Assembly (NCBI RefSeq): GCF_023740735.1
Contig: NZ_JAMRXH010000002.1
Coordinates: 248,001 to 312,000 of the forward strand
Direction of reading: 5' to 3'
From: Nocardia sp. CDC159
GTDB taxonomy: Bacteria > Actinomycetota > Actinomycetes > Mycobacteriales > Mycobacteriaceae
Length of the DNA stretch: 64,000 bases
Program-made: the position numbers and the translations under genes
Notes under the pieces: model-generated
Database searches by the model: none
The model's input: only the letters and a program-made list of their open reading frames with translations
Told to the model about the DNA's origin: nothing
Part shown: one piece after another, positions 8,640-17,327 of the stretch
Position numbering within the stretch: position 1 is the stretch's first letter
Layout: each line of letters opens with the position of its first letter

Positions 8640-9056
8640 GAGACCAGGATGGCACCGGGACGGTGATCTTGTCAGCGAATAGCCCGCGCGGCGAATGTAT
8701 TGAAATGAGGCTTGCACAACGGGCCTTACATTATGCGGCCATCCCATCCATTGATCGATCGCGACGAGCTATCGAAATGGCAAAGATCACGTCACCCTAC
8801 CCCCGCGAATCCCCGGTCCCGCAAAGAACTTTCAGATACCAGGCAGCAATACCCCTACCGATACCGCGTTTTTCACACCCGCAACCCGCGAGTACGACCC
8901 CGAGCCGACGTTTCCACTCAGAAAACATGACGCGTCCTGAAAACAACACATCCGCCAGGAACACGGCCCGAAGATCCCCGAATCGAATAAGCGAGATATC
9001 GCCCACCGCAACCACTTCGAGAACCAACCCGAAGCCGCGACCACCCCGAACACGAC
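8640..9056. other. Intergenic stretch of lower GC, no gene seen
   Basis: About 415 bases between the SPOR-like gene and the tRNA terminator. Base composition is visibly richer in A and T than the neighbours (8700-9050), and open frames here have no ribosome sites or recognisable products. It could be foreign or simply non-coding. I support no feature in it. Confidence 0.5.
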
Positions 9057-9084
9057 AAAGGCCCTTCCCGAGTAGGGAAGGGCC
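9057..9084 (-). terminator. Intrinsic terminator of the tRNA cluster
   Basis: Arms 9060-9069 and 9075-9084 (GGCCCTTCCC / GGGAAGGGCC) form a perfect 10-bp stem with a 5-base loop. On the minus strand it is followed by TTTG. It lies 8 bases after the 3' end of tRNA-Phe. Confidence 0.8.
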
Positions 9085-9091
9085 GAGAGGG

Positions 9092-9165
9092 TGGCCAAGG
9101 CCGGGATCGAACCGGCGACCTTCCGCTTTTCAGGCGGACGCTCGTACCAACTGAGCTACCTGGCC
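9092..9165 (-). tRNA. tRNA-Phe (GAA)
   Basis: The minus strand folds into a standard cloverleaf of 74 bases: acceptor GGCCAGG/CTTGGCC, D loop AGTTGGTAC, anticodon loop CTGAAAA giving GAA, and T loop TTCGATC. The discriminator base is A. CCA is not encoded. Confidence 0.96.
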
Positions 9166-9199
9166 GGATGCACCCGAACCGAATGCCACGCACTACGTG

Positions 9200-9273
9200 C
9201 GACCCTGACGGGACTCGAACCCGCGACCTCCGCCGTGACAGGGCGGCGCGCTAACCAACTGCGCCACAGGGCC
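9200..9273 (-). tRNA. tRNA-Asp (GTC)
   Basis: A 74-base cloverleaf with acceptor GGCCCTG/CAGGGTC, anticodon loop CTGTCAC giving GTC, and T loop TTCGAGT. The discriminator base is G, as expected for tRNA-Asp. It lies 34 bases upstream of tRNA-Phe in the same transcript. Confidence 0.96.
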
Positions 9274-9302
9274 TTGCTCTGCTACCAACGGTGTTGCCAC
9301 CG

Positions 9303-9375
9303 TACCCCCTACGGGATTCGAACCCGCGCTACCGCCTTGAAAGGGCGGCGTCCTAGGCCGCTAGACGAAGGGGGC
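9303..9375 (-). tRNA. tRNA-Glu (TTC)
   Basis: A 73-base cloverleaf with acceptor GCCCCCT/AGGGGGT, anticodon loop CTTTCAA giving TTC, and T loop TTCGAAT. It is the first member of the Glu-Asp-Phe cluster, an order common in actinobacteria. Confidence 0.96.
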
Positions 9376-9478
9376 CCGCCGGATCTCTCCGGTCCGTTTC
9401 TCAACGGCTTCCGTTGGGAGCTCGCATAGCTTATGACAGCGCGAGCGGGAATCCCAAATCGGCTGGTCAGAGGCCCAA

Positions 9479-10138
9479 CTAGACCCCGAGGTCCTCCATC
9501 CGGGCGGATGCGCGCCATCCGTCGCGGCGGAACTCGTCGAGCCACTCGGGGGTGGCCATCGATTCGATGACGACCTCGAGCGCCTCGGTGAACCGGGTCC
9601 GCAGATCCACCCCCGCGCCGAGCAGGTCGACGATGTAGCGCTGGCCGGCCAGCGCGGCGGTGAGGGTGCGGGTGAACCGGTCCGGATCGGCGTCGGGACG
9701 CAGCTGCTTCTGCTCGACGGCCCGCACGGCCAGCTGCCGGGTGGCCCGGCCGAGGATGCGCCCGCCTCCGGCCTGCACGTCGCGGTAGAACTCCGGTTCG
9801 ATGATGAGCCGGAACTCGGCCTGGATGATGATGTCGTTCTCGAGTCGCAGCGCGACCTCGTCGACCATCCCGTGCAGCGCGTCCAACGGACCGAGATCCG
9901 TACGGGTGAGCCATCTTTCGGTGGTCGCGCGATAGCGCTCGACGGCGGCGTCCAGCACCGCCCGAGCCAGATCCTCCTTCGAGTCGAAGTGGAAGTACAT
10001 CGCACCCTTGGTGGCGCGCGAGCCCTCCAATATGCGGTTCAGCGATGCCGCGGCGTAGCCGCTCTTCCCGAATTCAACGGCGGCGGACCTGATGATCGCC
10101 GCACGTGTCCGGCGGGCCCGCTCTTGCTGCCGTGCCAT
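9479..10138 (-). CDS. TetR-family regulator, gamma-butyrolactone-receptor-like
   Basis: The 219-residue product has an N-terminal helix-turn-helix (about 10-60) reading RTRAAIIRSAAVEFGKSGYAAASLNRIL and then KGAMYFHFDSKEDLARAVLDAA. The KGAxYFHFxSKE run is typical of ArpA/ScbR-type autoregulator receptors as well as other TetR proteins. The remaining two thirds is an all-helical ligand-binding domain. No target gene is adjacent: tRNAs lie downstream and a gene-poor stretch upstream, so it may regulate itself or distant genes. A CGGAGG/CCTCCG dyad at 10169-10186, 30 bases before the start, is a candidate operator. Confidence 0.85.
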   Translation of the reverse strand: MARQQERARRTRAAIIRSAAVEFGKSGYAAASLNRILEGSRATKGAMYFHFDSKEDLARAVLDAAVERYRATTERWLTRTDLGPLDALHGMVDEVALRLENDIIIQAEFRLIIEPEFYRDVQAGGGRILGRATRQLAVRAVEQKQLRPDADPDRFTRTLTAALAGQRYIVDLLGAGVDLRTRFTEALEVVIESMATPEWLDEFRRDGWRASARMEDLGV

Positions 10139-11084
10139 GCTCGAAACGCCTCCGAAGCTACTTGCCGCCGGAGGACCCTCCCTCCGATGGAAGCAGTCCT
10201 CGACGCGAAGTTATGAGATTTTCAATTACTTCAACTCGGGCTACGGCCCGGTTTTCAAACTTTTGGTACGAAAAATGACGAGAAATCCTGAAGCACACCA
10301 GGTGGTATAGTTCTCGACGCCCGGGTGCGCTGCAGGGGGTGCGCACCCGGGCGTTTTCTTCGTCTCGGATCTGCCTCCTGCGAAGCGGTCTCCAGGGCAT
10401 CGCGAACGGCCAGACCGGTCGCGACACGTTCGGGCACATCAACCATAGGTCGAATCCCGCCCCACCGAAGCACTCTCGGTTCCGTCGGAATTCACCAAGC
10501 GGTCACCGTACCCCGAAACAGCGCCCGACGTGCGCCGTACCGGCGAGTCAGTTCGCTGGATTGCCTTTCGTCCCTTTTGGCAAATAACCCGCAACCGACT
10601 GGGCGATTGGTGAGTATCCCCAATTCCACCGCGCCGCACCGGCGTTCATCCCCCCGCGAACTCCGCCCATCGGACCCACCGCCCGCCACCCCCGGACACG
10701 CGGCTCCCCGCCGCCCGCGGGACCGTTCCAGCGACACTGCCAACCTCCGCATACCAATTGCGTTGCCACGCACCACGATTGGAAGATATTTACATATTTC
10801 TGCCGTGAAACAAATTGGGAACCAAAGAGATTGCCCGCGACCATGCGGGAAACACCCCTGGCTTCCGCTCCGCCGTCCCTCGACTCGAAGCCCCTATCGC
10901 CCCACCCCGCTCCGGCGTATCGCTCCCACCGTCGCCACGCGTGTCGACTCGCCGACGAGGGGAAGGGCTCGCCCGGCAGGGATTTGGCGAAATCGCGATC
11001 GACCAGCGAAAATGATGGTCCGGGCCGGGCAGAACGGATACCGGTTACCACTTGCGCGAACCGCGCATTAGACTTGCGCACCGC
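10139..11084. other. Gene-poor intergenic region before tRNA-Lys
   Basis: About 950 bases hold no protein gene that I can support: frames here lack ribosome sites and normal codon bias. Parts (10200-10300, 10745-10830) are AT-rich for this genome. The one clear element is a terminator hairpin at 10317-10354, listed separately. Confidence 0.5.
10317..10358 (+). terminator. Orphan intrinsic terminator
   Basis: Arms 10317-10330 and 10341-10354 (ACGCCCGGGTGCGC and complement) form a perfect 14-bp stem with a 10-base loop, followed by TTTTCTT. No gene on the plus strand ends upstream. A TATAGT word at 10306-10311 immediately precedes it, so it may end a very short transcript or an unrecognised small RNA. 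Confidence 0.75.
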
Positions 11085-11157
11085 GCCCCTATAGCTCAGT
11101 TGGTAGAGCTACGGACTTTTAATCCGCAGGTCCCAGGTTCGAGCCCTGGTGGGGGCA
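11085..11157 (+). tRNA. tRNA-Lys (TTT)
   Basis: A 73-base cloverleaf: acceptor GCCCCTA/TGGGGGC, D loop AGTTGGTAGA, anticodon loop CTTTTAA giving TTT, T loop TTCGAGC, discriminator A. It stands alone, followed by a hairpin. Confidence 0.96.
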
Positions 11158-11166
11158 CCGCAAGGC

Positions 11167-11193
11167 GGGCCGGAGCGAGCATCGCTCCGGCCC
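11167..11193 (+). terminator. Hairpin after tRNA-Lys
   Basis: GGGCCGGAGCGA (11167-11178) pairs perfectly with 11182-11193 around a 3-base loop, 10 bases after the tRNA. It has no T tract. Confidence 0.65.
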
Positions 11194-11302
11194 GTCGGCG
11201 TTGTGGTGGCCTCCGGCAAACGCCCTCCCGGCCGTCGCCACGATCGCCTACCGTGGGATTCGACCGGTGCCCACCGGCTCACCCCACGAGAGAGGCGGAG
11301 CT

Positions 11303-11899
11303 ATGACTTCCTTCGATGACCTGCTCTCCCAAGTCCCGATCGGACAGATCGCCAGCAAGCTCGGGGTCGACGAGGCGACCGCGCGAGATGTGGTGAACAA
11401 GGCCCTGCCGGTGTTGCTGGGCGGGCTTCAGGCAAAAACCAGCAACTCCGAGCAGGAACAGTCGCTGCAGGGGTTGGTCGATCAGCATCAGGACGAGGGC
11501 CTGCTCGCCGGGGGCGTCGACATCGATCAGGTCGACGTGCACGCGGGCGAGCAGATCGTCGACGACGTCTTCGGCTCCAACAAGAACACCGTCATCAACG
11601 CGCTCGGCGCGACGGGCGCGGGCGGCAACGATCTGATGGCCAAGGTGCTGCCCATCCTGGCCCCGATCGTGCTCGCGTATCTGAGCAAGCAGGTGCTCGG
11701 CAAGGACGGCGCCCCGGCCGGATCGGCGGGGGCCGGTCAGGCGGATGCGGGCGGTCCGCTCGCCGAGATCCTCGGCGGATTGCTCGGCGGCGCGGCGAAG
11801 AACGGCGGGCTCGGCGGCGCGCTGTCCGACGCGCTCGGCAAGAACGCGGGCAGCGTGCTCGGTAACGTCCTCGGCGGGCTGCTCGGCGGCAAGCGTTGA
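11303..11899 (+). CDS. DUF937 domain protein
   Basis: A 198-residue protein starting MTSFDDLLSQVPIGQIASKL. The N-terminal 120 residues match the DUF937/YidB type: an amphipathic helical repeat with INALGATGAGGNDLMAKVLPILAPIVLAYL. The C-terminal third is glycine- and alanine-rich with repeated GGLLGG motifs (about 150-198), as in many actinobacterial members. No signal peptide or catalytic motif is visible; the biochemical role of the family is not established. The ATG at 11303 has GGCGGAG 4 bases upstream. The gene stands alone and ends in a good terminator. Confidence 0.8.
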   Translation: MTSFDDLLSQVPIGQIASKLGVDEATARDVVNKALPVLLGGLQAKTSNSEQEQSLQGLVDQHQDEGLLAGGVDIDQVDVHAGEQIVDDVFGSNKNTVINALGATGAGGNDLMAKVLPILAPIVLAYLSKQVLGKDGAPAGSAGAGQADAGGPLAEILGGLLGGAAKNGGLGGALSDALGKNAGSVLGNVLGGLLGGKR

Positions 11900-11909
11900 C
11901 CGATCGGCG

Positions 11910-11943
11910 AACCGCCCGTTGCCCTTGGCGCGGGCGGTTTTTC
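11910..11943 (+). terminator. Intrinsic terminator of the DUF937 gene
   Basis: AACCGCCCG (from 11910) pairs with CGGGCGGTT ending at 11939 and is followed by TTTTCGG. It starts 10 bases after the stop codon. Confidence 0.8.
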
Positions 11944-12081
11944 GGTAACGGGTTAACGTCCCGCGCCGATCACCGATAGACCCTTGTCGCGGGCCACCCG
12001 CCTACACTGGAGACGGTTCACCGTAAGCGCCGACGACGTCGTATGAGTTCCGTCACGACCGGGTCCACTCCCTTGGATGCG

Positions 12082-12111
12082 TTTCGTATCACACCTACGG
12101 TGTCGTAAGGT
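12082..12111 (+). promoter_or_regulatory. Desaturase promoter with embedded inverted repeat
   Basis: A -10 word TAAGGT (12106-12111) lies 18 bases after TTTCGT (12082-12087). An imperfect inverted repeat, CCTACGGTGTCGTAAGG (12094-12110), covers the -10 region, where a repressor would block transcription. Mycobacterial desA genes are controlled by the TetR-type MadR; whether this repeat is a MadR-type site is inference. Confidence 0.45.
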
Positions 12112-12183
12112 ATGAGGCCGCGACCGCACGGCTCCAGGGGGTCGACGAGCAAGATCGCAGGACAACATCGAAGGGCGCACTAC

Positions 12184-13167
12184 ATGGCAAGGGATCTGAC
12201 TCAACTCGAACTGCTGACGGAGTTGGAGCCGGTTGCCGAAGAGAACGTCAACCGTCACCTCTCCTTGGCCAAGGAATGGCATCCGCACGACTACGTGCCC
12301 TGGGACGAAGGCCGCAACTTCGCGGCGCTCGGGGGCGTGGACTGGGACCCTTCCCAGTCGCAGCTGAGCGAGGTCGCCAAGGCGGCCATGATCACCAACC
12401 TGCTCACCGAGGACAACTTGCCCTCGTATCACCGCGAGATCGCTGAGAACTTTTCCCAGGACGGCGCCTGGGGCACCTGGGTCGGCCGCTGGACCGCCGA
12501 GGAGAACCGGCACGGCATCGTCATGCGCGACTACCTGGTCGTCACCCGCGGTGTCGATCCGGTGGCCCTGGAGCAGGCGCGCATGGTTCATATGACCAAC
12601 GGTTTCGCCTCGCCCGCGGATCAGCTGCCCGAGGATCAGGCCGGCTTCCTGTATTCGGTTGCGTACGTGACCTTCCAGGAGCTGGCCACCCGCGTCAGCC
12701 ACCGCAATACCGGCAAGGTCTGCGACGATCCGATCGCCGACCGTATGCTGCAGCGCGTCGCCGCCGACGAGAACCTGCACATGATCTTCTACCGCAACAT
12801 GTGCGGCGCGGCCCTGGATCTCGTTCCCGACCAGGCAATCGATGCGATCACCACGATCCTGGAGAACTTCCAGATGCCGGGCGCCGGCATGCCCAACTTC
12901 CGCCGCAACGGCGTACTGATGGCCAAGCACGGCATCTACGACCTGCGTCAGCACCTCGAAGAGGTGGTTCAGCCGGTGCTGAAGAAGTGGCGCATCTTCG
13001 AGCGCGACGACTTCACCGCCCGCGGCGAGCAGACCCGCGAGCGCCTCGGCCTGTACCTCGACAAGCTGAGCAAGGACGTCGTGAAGTTCGAGGAGCAGCG
13101 CGACCGCATGCTGGCCCGCGAGGCCGCCAAGCGCGAGCGCCAGCTGGCCGGTTCCTCGGCCCGTTGA
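12184..13167 (+). CDS. desA1: Acyl-[acyl-carrier-protein] desaturase
   Basis: The 327-residue product is a soluble di-iron desaturase of the stearoyl-ACP desaturase (DesA1/DesA2) family, which inserts a cis double bond into acyl-ACP using O2 and reduced ferredoxin. Metal ligands appear in WTAEENRHG (about residue 105) and in AADENLHMIF (about 195), the two EExxH/DExxH motifs, with a further glutamate in LLTEDNLPSYH near 75. The start at ATG 12184 (MARDLTQLELL) matches the family's usual N terminus. Unsaturated acyl chains made here feed the acyltransferases and, in mycolate-making relatives, meromycolate synthesis. It is followed 34 bases later by a dihydrouridine synthase gene, the same order I recall for M. 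tuberculosis. Confidence 0.92.
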   Translation: MARDLTQLELLTELEPVAEENVNRHLSLAKEWHPHDYVPWDEGRNFAALGGVDWDPSQSQLSEVAKAAMITNLLTEDNLPSYHREIAENFSQDGAWGTWVGRWTAEENRHGIVMRDYLVVTRGVDPVALEQARMVHMTNGFASPADQLPEDQAGFLYSVAYVTFQELATRVSHRNTGKVCDDPIADRMLQRVAADENLHMIFYRNMCGAALDLVPDQAIDAITTILENFQMPGAGMPNFRRNGVLMAKHGIYDLRQHLEEVVQPVLKKWRIFERDDFTARGEQTRERLGLYLDKLSKDVVKFEEQRDRMLAREAAKRERQLAGSSAR

Positions 13168-13201
13168 GGGTGAGCCCGGCCACCATGGGCCGGATGCGAA
13201 A

Positions 13202-14359
13202 ATGGCTCCCATGACCGCGGCGCTCGAGACACGGAACGACTTGCGGATCGGCCCCTATCCGGTCGATCCGCCGGTTGTGCTCGCCCCGATGGCCGGGATC
13301 ACCAATGTCGCCTTCCGGACGCTGTGCCGGGAATTCGGCAGTGCCACCTCGATCTACGTCTGCGAGATGATCACCGCCCGGGCGGTGGTCGAGCGCAACG
13401 AGAAGACGCTGCACATGATGTCGTTCGGGCCGGACGAGAATCCCCGCTCGATGCAGCTGTACGGCGTCGACCCGGCCACCATCGGCGAGGCCGTGCGGGT
13501 CATCGTGGGCGAGGGCTGGGCCGACCACATCGATCTCAACCTGGGCTGCCCGGTGCCGAAGGTGACCCGGCTCGGTGGCGGCGCGGCGCTGCCCTACAAG
13601 CGGCGGCTGTTCGAGGCGATCGTGCGCGCGATGGTGAGCGCGGCCGAGCCCGCGGGCGTGCCCATCACCGTGAAGTTCCGCATCGGCATCGATGACGATC
13701 ACATCACCTATCTGGACGCCGGGCGGATCGCCGAGGCCGAGGGCGCGGCGGCGGTCGCGCTGCACGCTCGCACTGCGGCGCAACGCTATTCGGGCGAGGC
13801 CGACTGGACGGCCATCGCACGCCTGAAGGAGGCCGTCACCACCATCCCGGTGCTCGGCAACGGCGACATCTTCAGCGCCGCCGACGCGGTGCGCATGATG
13901 ACCGAAACCGGTTGTGACGGCGTGGTCGTCGGCCGCGGCTGCCTCGGCCGCCCCTGGCTGTTCGGGGAACTGCAGGCGGCGCTGCGCGGCGAGCCGGTCC
14001 CCGCGGGTCCGAACCTCGGGCGCGTCGGCGAGATCCTCTACCGCCACGCGGGCCTGCTGGCCGAGCACTACGGCGAGGACAAGGGCATGCGCGACCTACG
14101 CAAGCATATGGCCTGGTACCTCATGGGCTTCCCGGTCGGCGCGGAACTGCGCCGCCGCTTCGCCACGGTCGCGAGCCTGGCCGAATTGCGGGATCTGATC
14201 GGCCAATTGGACCCCACCGCCCCCTTCCCCAAGGACGCCGAGGGCCCCCGCGGCCGCCAGGGCTCCCCGGGCAAGGTCAGCCTCCCGCACGGCTGGCTCG
14301 ACGATCCGGAGGACCGCGCGGTCCCCCTGGCCGCCGACGTCATGCACTCGGGCGGCTGA
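13202..14359 (+). CDS. dusB: tRNA-dihydrouridine synthase
   Basis: This 385-residue FMN protein reduces specific uridines in tRNA D loops with NADPH. The TIM-barrel half shows VLAPMAGITNVAFRTLC, the ICEM-like VCEMITARAVV, QLYGVDP, IDLNLGCPVPKVTR with the catalytic cysteine, TVKFRIGID, LHARTAAQRYSG, VLGNGDIFSAADAV and GVVVGRGCLGRPWLF. The last 100 residues form the helical tRNA-binding domain (DLRKHMAWYLMGFPVGAELR). The ATG at 13202 or the one at 13211 may be used; neither has a strong ribosome site. A terminator follows. Confidence 0.93.
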   Translation: MAPMTAALETRNDLRIGPYPVDPPVVLAPMAGITNVAFRTLCREFGSATSIYVCEMITARAVVERNEKTLHMMSFGPDENPRSMQLYGVDPATIGEAVRVIVGEGWADHIDLNLGCPVPKVTRLGGGAALPYKRRLFEAIVRAMVSAAEPAGVPITVKFRIGIDDDHITYLDAGRIAEAEGAAAVALHARTAAQRYSGEADWTAIARLKEAVTTIPVLGNGDIFSAADAVRMMTETGCDGVVVGRGCLGRPWLFGELQAALRGEPVPAGPNLGRVGEILYRHAGLLAEHYGEDKGMRDLRKHMAWYLMGFPVGAELRRRFATVASLAELRDLIGQLDPTAPFPKDAEGPRGRQGSPGKVSLPHGWLDDPEDRAVPLAADVMHSGG

Positions 14360-14360
14360 G

Positions 14361-14385
14361 TTCCCGGCGAAAAGCGTGCCGGGAA
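14361..14385 (+). terminator. Terminator of the dus gene
   Basis: TTCCCGGC (14361-14368) pairs with GCCGGGAA (14378-14385); a run of seven T follows further on (14398-14404). It starts 2 bases after the stop codon. Confidence 0.65.
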
Positions 14386-14511
14386 AGAGGGGAAGACTTT
14401 TTTTGGCACCGCCGTGTCAGGTGGCTCATCGTGGCTCAATCGTTATCATTGCGAAGGGCGCAGCCGTTGAACGGGCAAGCCGGTCCCGAGTGAGCAAAGC
14501 GAGGTTCGTTG

Positions 14512-16512
14512 GTGGGTGACGACGATCGGCGCGGGCAGACGCCCGTGCCTGGAGGTCGCGCCCCCTGGGAGCGCTACTCCGCGGGCGAGGCCGAGGGTGA
14601 CCGGCCCGCGCGGCGCAATCGATACGCCGACGAGGCACCGGCCGCCGACGCACCCGTCACGGTGCACGATCTGGTACAGCGGGTGGACAGCGAGCGGGTC
14701 GCCGATCTGCCCACCGATACCACGCTTCCAGCACAGCACACCGGCTTTCGCGCGGCGCCGGGCGGAACCGATTCCGCCGCCCGACCGTCCGCTCCCGACG
14801 GCCGGGCCGGATTGCCGCCCACCGTCTTTCGCGCGCCGACCGCCGACGATCCCGTCGACCCCTACGCCGAACAGCGCCGCCTGCTCGATCAGCCCACCGA
14901 CATCCTGCCCGCGGCCGTCGACGACGAGTCGCCCGAACCGGATCCGGCGCGCGCGGTCGCGCGGCCGAAATCGGTTGGCAGGCCGCAGCTGTCGCGGCTG
15001 GCCGCGAGCAAACAGCGCCGCTTTCGCAAGCTGCAGCTGATCGGTCGCGGCACCACCGCGATGGTCGCCGTGCTGACCCTGCTCATGACCGGCGCGGGCT
15101 GGAACTATCTGCGCGCCACCGACGGCAACTTCAACAAGGTCTCGGCGGTCGACGAGAACTCCACCGATATCGTCAATCCCGGCGGTCAGCTCGGCGACGA
15201 GAACTTCCTCATCATCGGCAACGACACCCGAGCGGGCGCGGACGGTCAGATCGGCGCGGGCACCACCGCCGATGCCGAGGGCGCCCGCGCCGACACCGTC
15301 ATGCTGGTGAACATCCCCGAGAACCGCCAGCGCGTCGTGGTCGTCTCCTTCCCCCGCGACCTCGACGTCACCCGCCCGTCCTGCGAGGGCTGGGACAACG
15401 AGAATCGCCGCTACACCGGGGTCAGCTTCCCCTCCGCGATCGGCGACAAGCTCAACGCGGTCTACGCCCTGGGCGGGCCCAAGTGTCTGACCTCGGTGAT
15501 CGGCAAGCTGACCGGCCTGAAGATCAATCACTTCATCGGCCTGGACTTCAGCGGCTTCCAGTCCATGGTCGACACCGTGGGCGGCGTGGAGGTCTGCACC
15601 ACCAAACCGCTCGTCGACGAGGAGCTCGGCACCATCCTGCCCACTACCGGCAAGCAGAAGGTCAACGGCTCGACCGCACTGGACTACGTGCGGGCCCGCC
15701 ACGTATCGGGCGAATTCCGCAGCGACTACGACCGAATCAACCGCCAGCAGCGGTTCATGTCCTCGCTGCTGCGCAGCGCGCTGTCGAACAAGACGCTGTT
15801 CGACCCCGGCAAGATGAACGCCTTCATCAACGCCTTCTCCGGCCACTCGCTGATGGACAACGTCAAGACCAACGACCTGCTGACGCTGGGCCGTTCGCTG
15901 CAGAAGGTCGAGGCGGGCGCGATCACGTTCCTGACCGTGCCCACGGCCGGAACCACCTCCTACGGCAACGAGATTCCGCGCGAATCCGATATCAAGGCGA
16001 TCTTCTCCGCGATCATCGACGATCAGCCGCTGCCCGGCGAGAAGAAGCCGATCGCGCCGCCGCCCACCACCGCGGCGCCCGCGCCGCGCCAGCTCACCGC
16101 CGTCGATCCGAGCACGGTGTCGGTGCAGGTGTCCAACGGCTCGGGGGTGAGCGGTATCGCGGCCACGGCGGCGAACAAGCTGTCCAACCAGGGCTTTCAG
16201 ATCTTCAGCGTCGGAAACTATTCGGGCGGGACGATTTCCACCACCCGGGTCCGCTATTCCTCCGGTCACGAGGCCGACGCGGCGACGGTGGCCTCCGCCA
16301 TCCCGGGCGCGACCCTCGAATCGACATCCGGACTCGGCAGCATCGTGGAGGTGGCGCTGGGCTCGGATTTCCAGGGCACTGTCCGCACCCCGGTCGCCTT
16401 CGGCAACCCGCTACCCGCCGTGCCCGCGGCGGCCAGCGGCGCACCCGAGACGCCGGTCACATTGCCCTCCGACCTCGAACACGTCAACGCCGCCGACGAC
16501 CTCTGCAAATAA
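14512..16512 (+). CDS. LytR-CpsA-Psr (LCP) cell-wall ligase with LytR_C domain
   Basis: The 666-residue membrane protein has a long proline-rich cytoplasmic N terminus (1-175), one membrane segment near 180-205 (GRGTTAMVAVLTLLMTGAG), an LCP domain (about 235-430) and a C-terminal LytR_C domain (about 535-620, VQVSNGSGVSGIA). LCP marks include LIIGNDTR, ARADTVMLVNI, VVVSFPRDLDV with the catalytic arginine, and DYVRARHVSGEFRSDYDRINRQQRF. The family attaches glycopolymers, here presumably arabinogalactan, to peptidoglycan outside the membrane. GTG 14512 is preferred over TTG 14509 because GAGG lies 7 bases upstream. A phoU gene follows 99 bases later on the same strand. Confidence 0.9.
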   Translation: MGDDDRRGQTPVPGGRAPWERYSAGEAEGDRPARRNRYADEAPAADAPVTVHDLVQRVDSERVADLPTDTTLPAQHTGFRAAPGGTDSAARPSAPDGRAGLPPTVFRAPTADDPVDPYAEQRRLLDQPTDILPAAVDDESPEPDPARAVARPKSVGRPQLSRLAASKQRRFRKLQLIGRGTTAMVAVLTLLMTGAGWNYLRATDGNFNKVSAVDENSTDIVNPGGQLGDENFLIIGNDTRAGADGQIGAGTTADAEGARADTVMLVNIPENRQRVVVVSFPRDLDVTRPSCEGWDNENRRYTGVSFPSAIGDKLNAVYALGGPKCLTSVIGKLTGLKINHFIGLDFSGFQSMVDTVGGVEVCTTKPLVDEELGTILPTTGKQKVNGSTALDYVRARHVSGEFRSDYDRINRQQRFMSSLLRSALSNKTLFDPGKMNAFINAFSGHSLMDNVKTNDLLTLGRSLQKVEAGAITFLTVPTAGTTSYGNEIPRESDIKAIFSAIIDDQPLPGEKKPIAPPPTTAAPAPRQLTAVDPSTVSVQVSNGSGVSGIAATAANKLSNQGFQIFSVGNYSGGTISTTRVRYSSGHEADAATVASAIPGATLESTSGLGSIVEVALGSDFQGTVRTPVAFGNPLPAVPAAASGAPETPVTLPSDLEHVNAADDLCK

Positions 16513-16611
16513 TCCGAGCCCACCTGGGCCGACACCGCTAGCACCGAGCAACACCGGTGGTTCACCCACCGTTCGTGACTTGGTCAGCGCCGGGAACTAA
16601 TGTTTGGTTTC

Positions 16612-17283
16612 ATGCGTGTCATCTACAACGAACAAATGGCCGATCTCGCCAATCTGCTGGGCGAGATGGCCGGGCTGGCCGGTTCGGCGATGGAGCGGGC
16701 GACCCAGTCCCTGCTGCAGGCCGATCTGACGCTGGCCGAGCAGGTGATCAGCGAATACGACCGGATCGCCGAGATGAACACGCTGGCCGAGGAGAAGGCG
16801 TTCGCGCTGCTGGCCCTGCAGGCCCCCGTGGCCGGTGATCTACGGCAGGTGGTCGCCGCCATCCAGATCGTCGGCGATGTGAATCGGATGGGCGCGCTCG
16901 CGCTGCATGTGGCCAAGGTCGCGCGGCGGCGGCATCCGAATCACGCGCTGCCCGAGGCGGTCAACGGCTACTTCGCCGAGATGGGTCGCATCGCGGTGAA
17001 CATGGGCGCGGCGGCTCGCGAGGTGCTCGAGTCCCGTGATCCGGAGCGCGCCGCCCAGCTCAACGAGGACGACGAGGCGATGGACGATCTGCATCGCCAC
17101 CTGTTCACGCTGCTGATGGACCGGGACTGGAAGTACGGTGTGGCCCCGGCCGTCGACGTCACACTGCTCGGCCGCTACTACGAGCGCTTCGCCGACCACG
17201 CGGTGGAGATCGGCCGCCGGGTGGTCTTCCTCGTGACCGGCGTGCTGCCGCCCGACGCGGACGCCGAGGCCGAGAAGATCTGA
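16612..17283 (+). CDS. phoU: Phosphate-signalling complex protein PhoU
   Basis: A 223-residue all-helical protein built of two PhoU repeats. Each carries the metal-binding acidic pattern: [25 protein letters not shown] in the first half and [18 protein letters not shown] followed by [18 protein letters not shown] in the second. PhoU restrains the PhoR/PhoP phosphate response by linking it to the Pst transporter. ATG 16612 gives the usual start (MRVIYNEQM); TAATGT at 16598-16603 lies 8 bases upstream, so the message may be leaderless or have a very short leader. The pst operon lies 2 kb downstream on the opposite strand, separated by an MFS gene. Confidence 0.92.
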   Translation: MRVIYNEQMADLANLLGEMAGLAGSAMERATQSLLQADLTLAEQVISEYDRIAEMNTLAEEKAFALLALQAPVAGDLRQVVAAIQIVGDVNRMGALALHVAKVARRRHPNHALPEAVNGYFAEMGRIAVNMGAAAREVLESRDPERAAQLNEDDEAMDDLHRHLFTLLMDRDWKYGVAPAVDVTLLGRYYERFADHAVEIGRRVVFLVTGVLPPDADAEAEKI

Positions 17284-17309
17284 GTCCCGGCCGAAAGCTC
17301 GCCGGGACT
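17283..17309. terminator. Bidirectional hairpin between phoU and the MFS gene
   Basis: AGTCCCGGC (17283-17291) and GCCGGGACT (17301-17309) form a perfect 9-bp stem in the short gap between two convergent genes; the first base overlaps the phoU stop. There is little T-richness on either side. Confidence 0.6.
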
Positions 17310-17327
17310 TCGACAATCGCGGTCGCC

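Noticed and set aside
8797-9098. 76-88 codon minus-strand frames in the AT-richer gap
   Set aside because: No start context, cysteine/glycine-rich odd composition, and no conserved motif.
10548-11081. 177-codon minus-strand frame before tRNA-Lys
   Set aside because: Unusual Trp/Gly/Arg-rich composition, several competing frames, no ribosome site; judged non-coding.
15483-16541. 352-codon plus-strand frame inside the LCP gene
   Set aside because: Arginine-rich out-of-frame reading of a strongly supported LCP/LytR_C protein.
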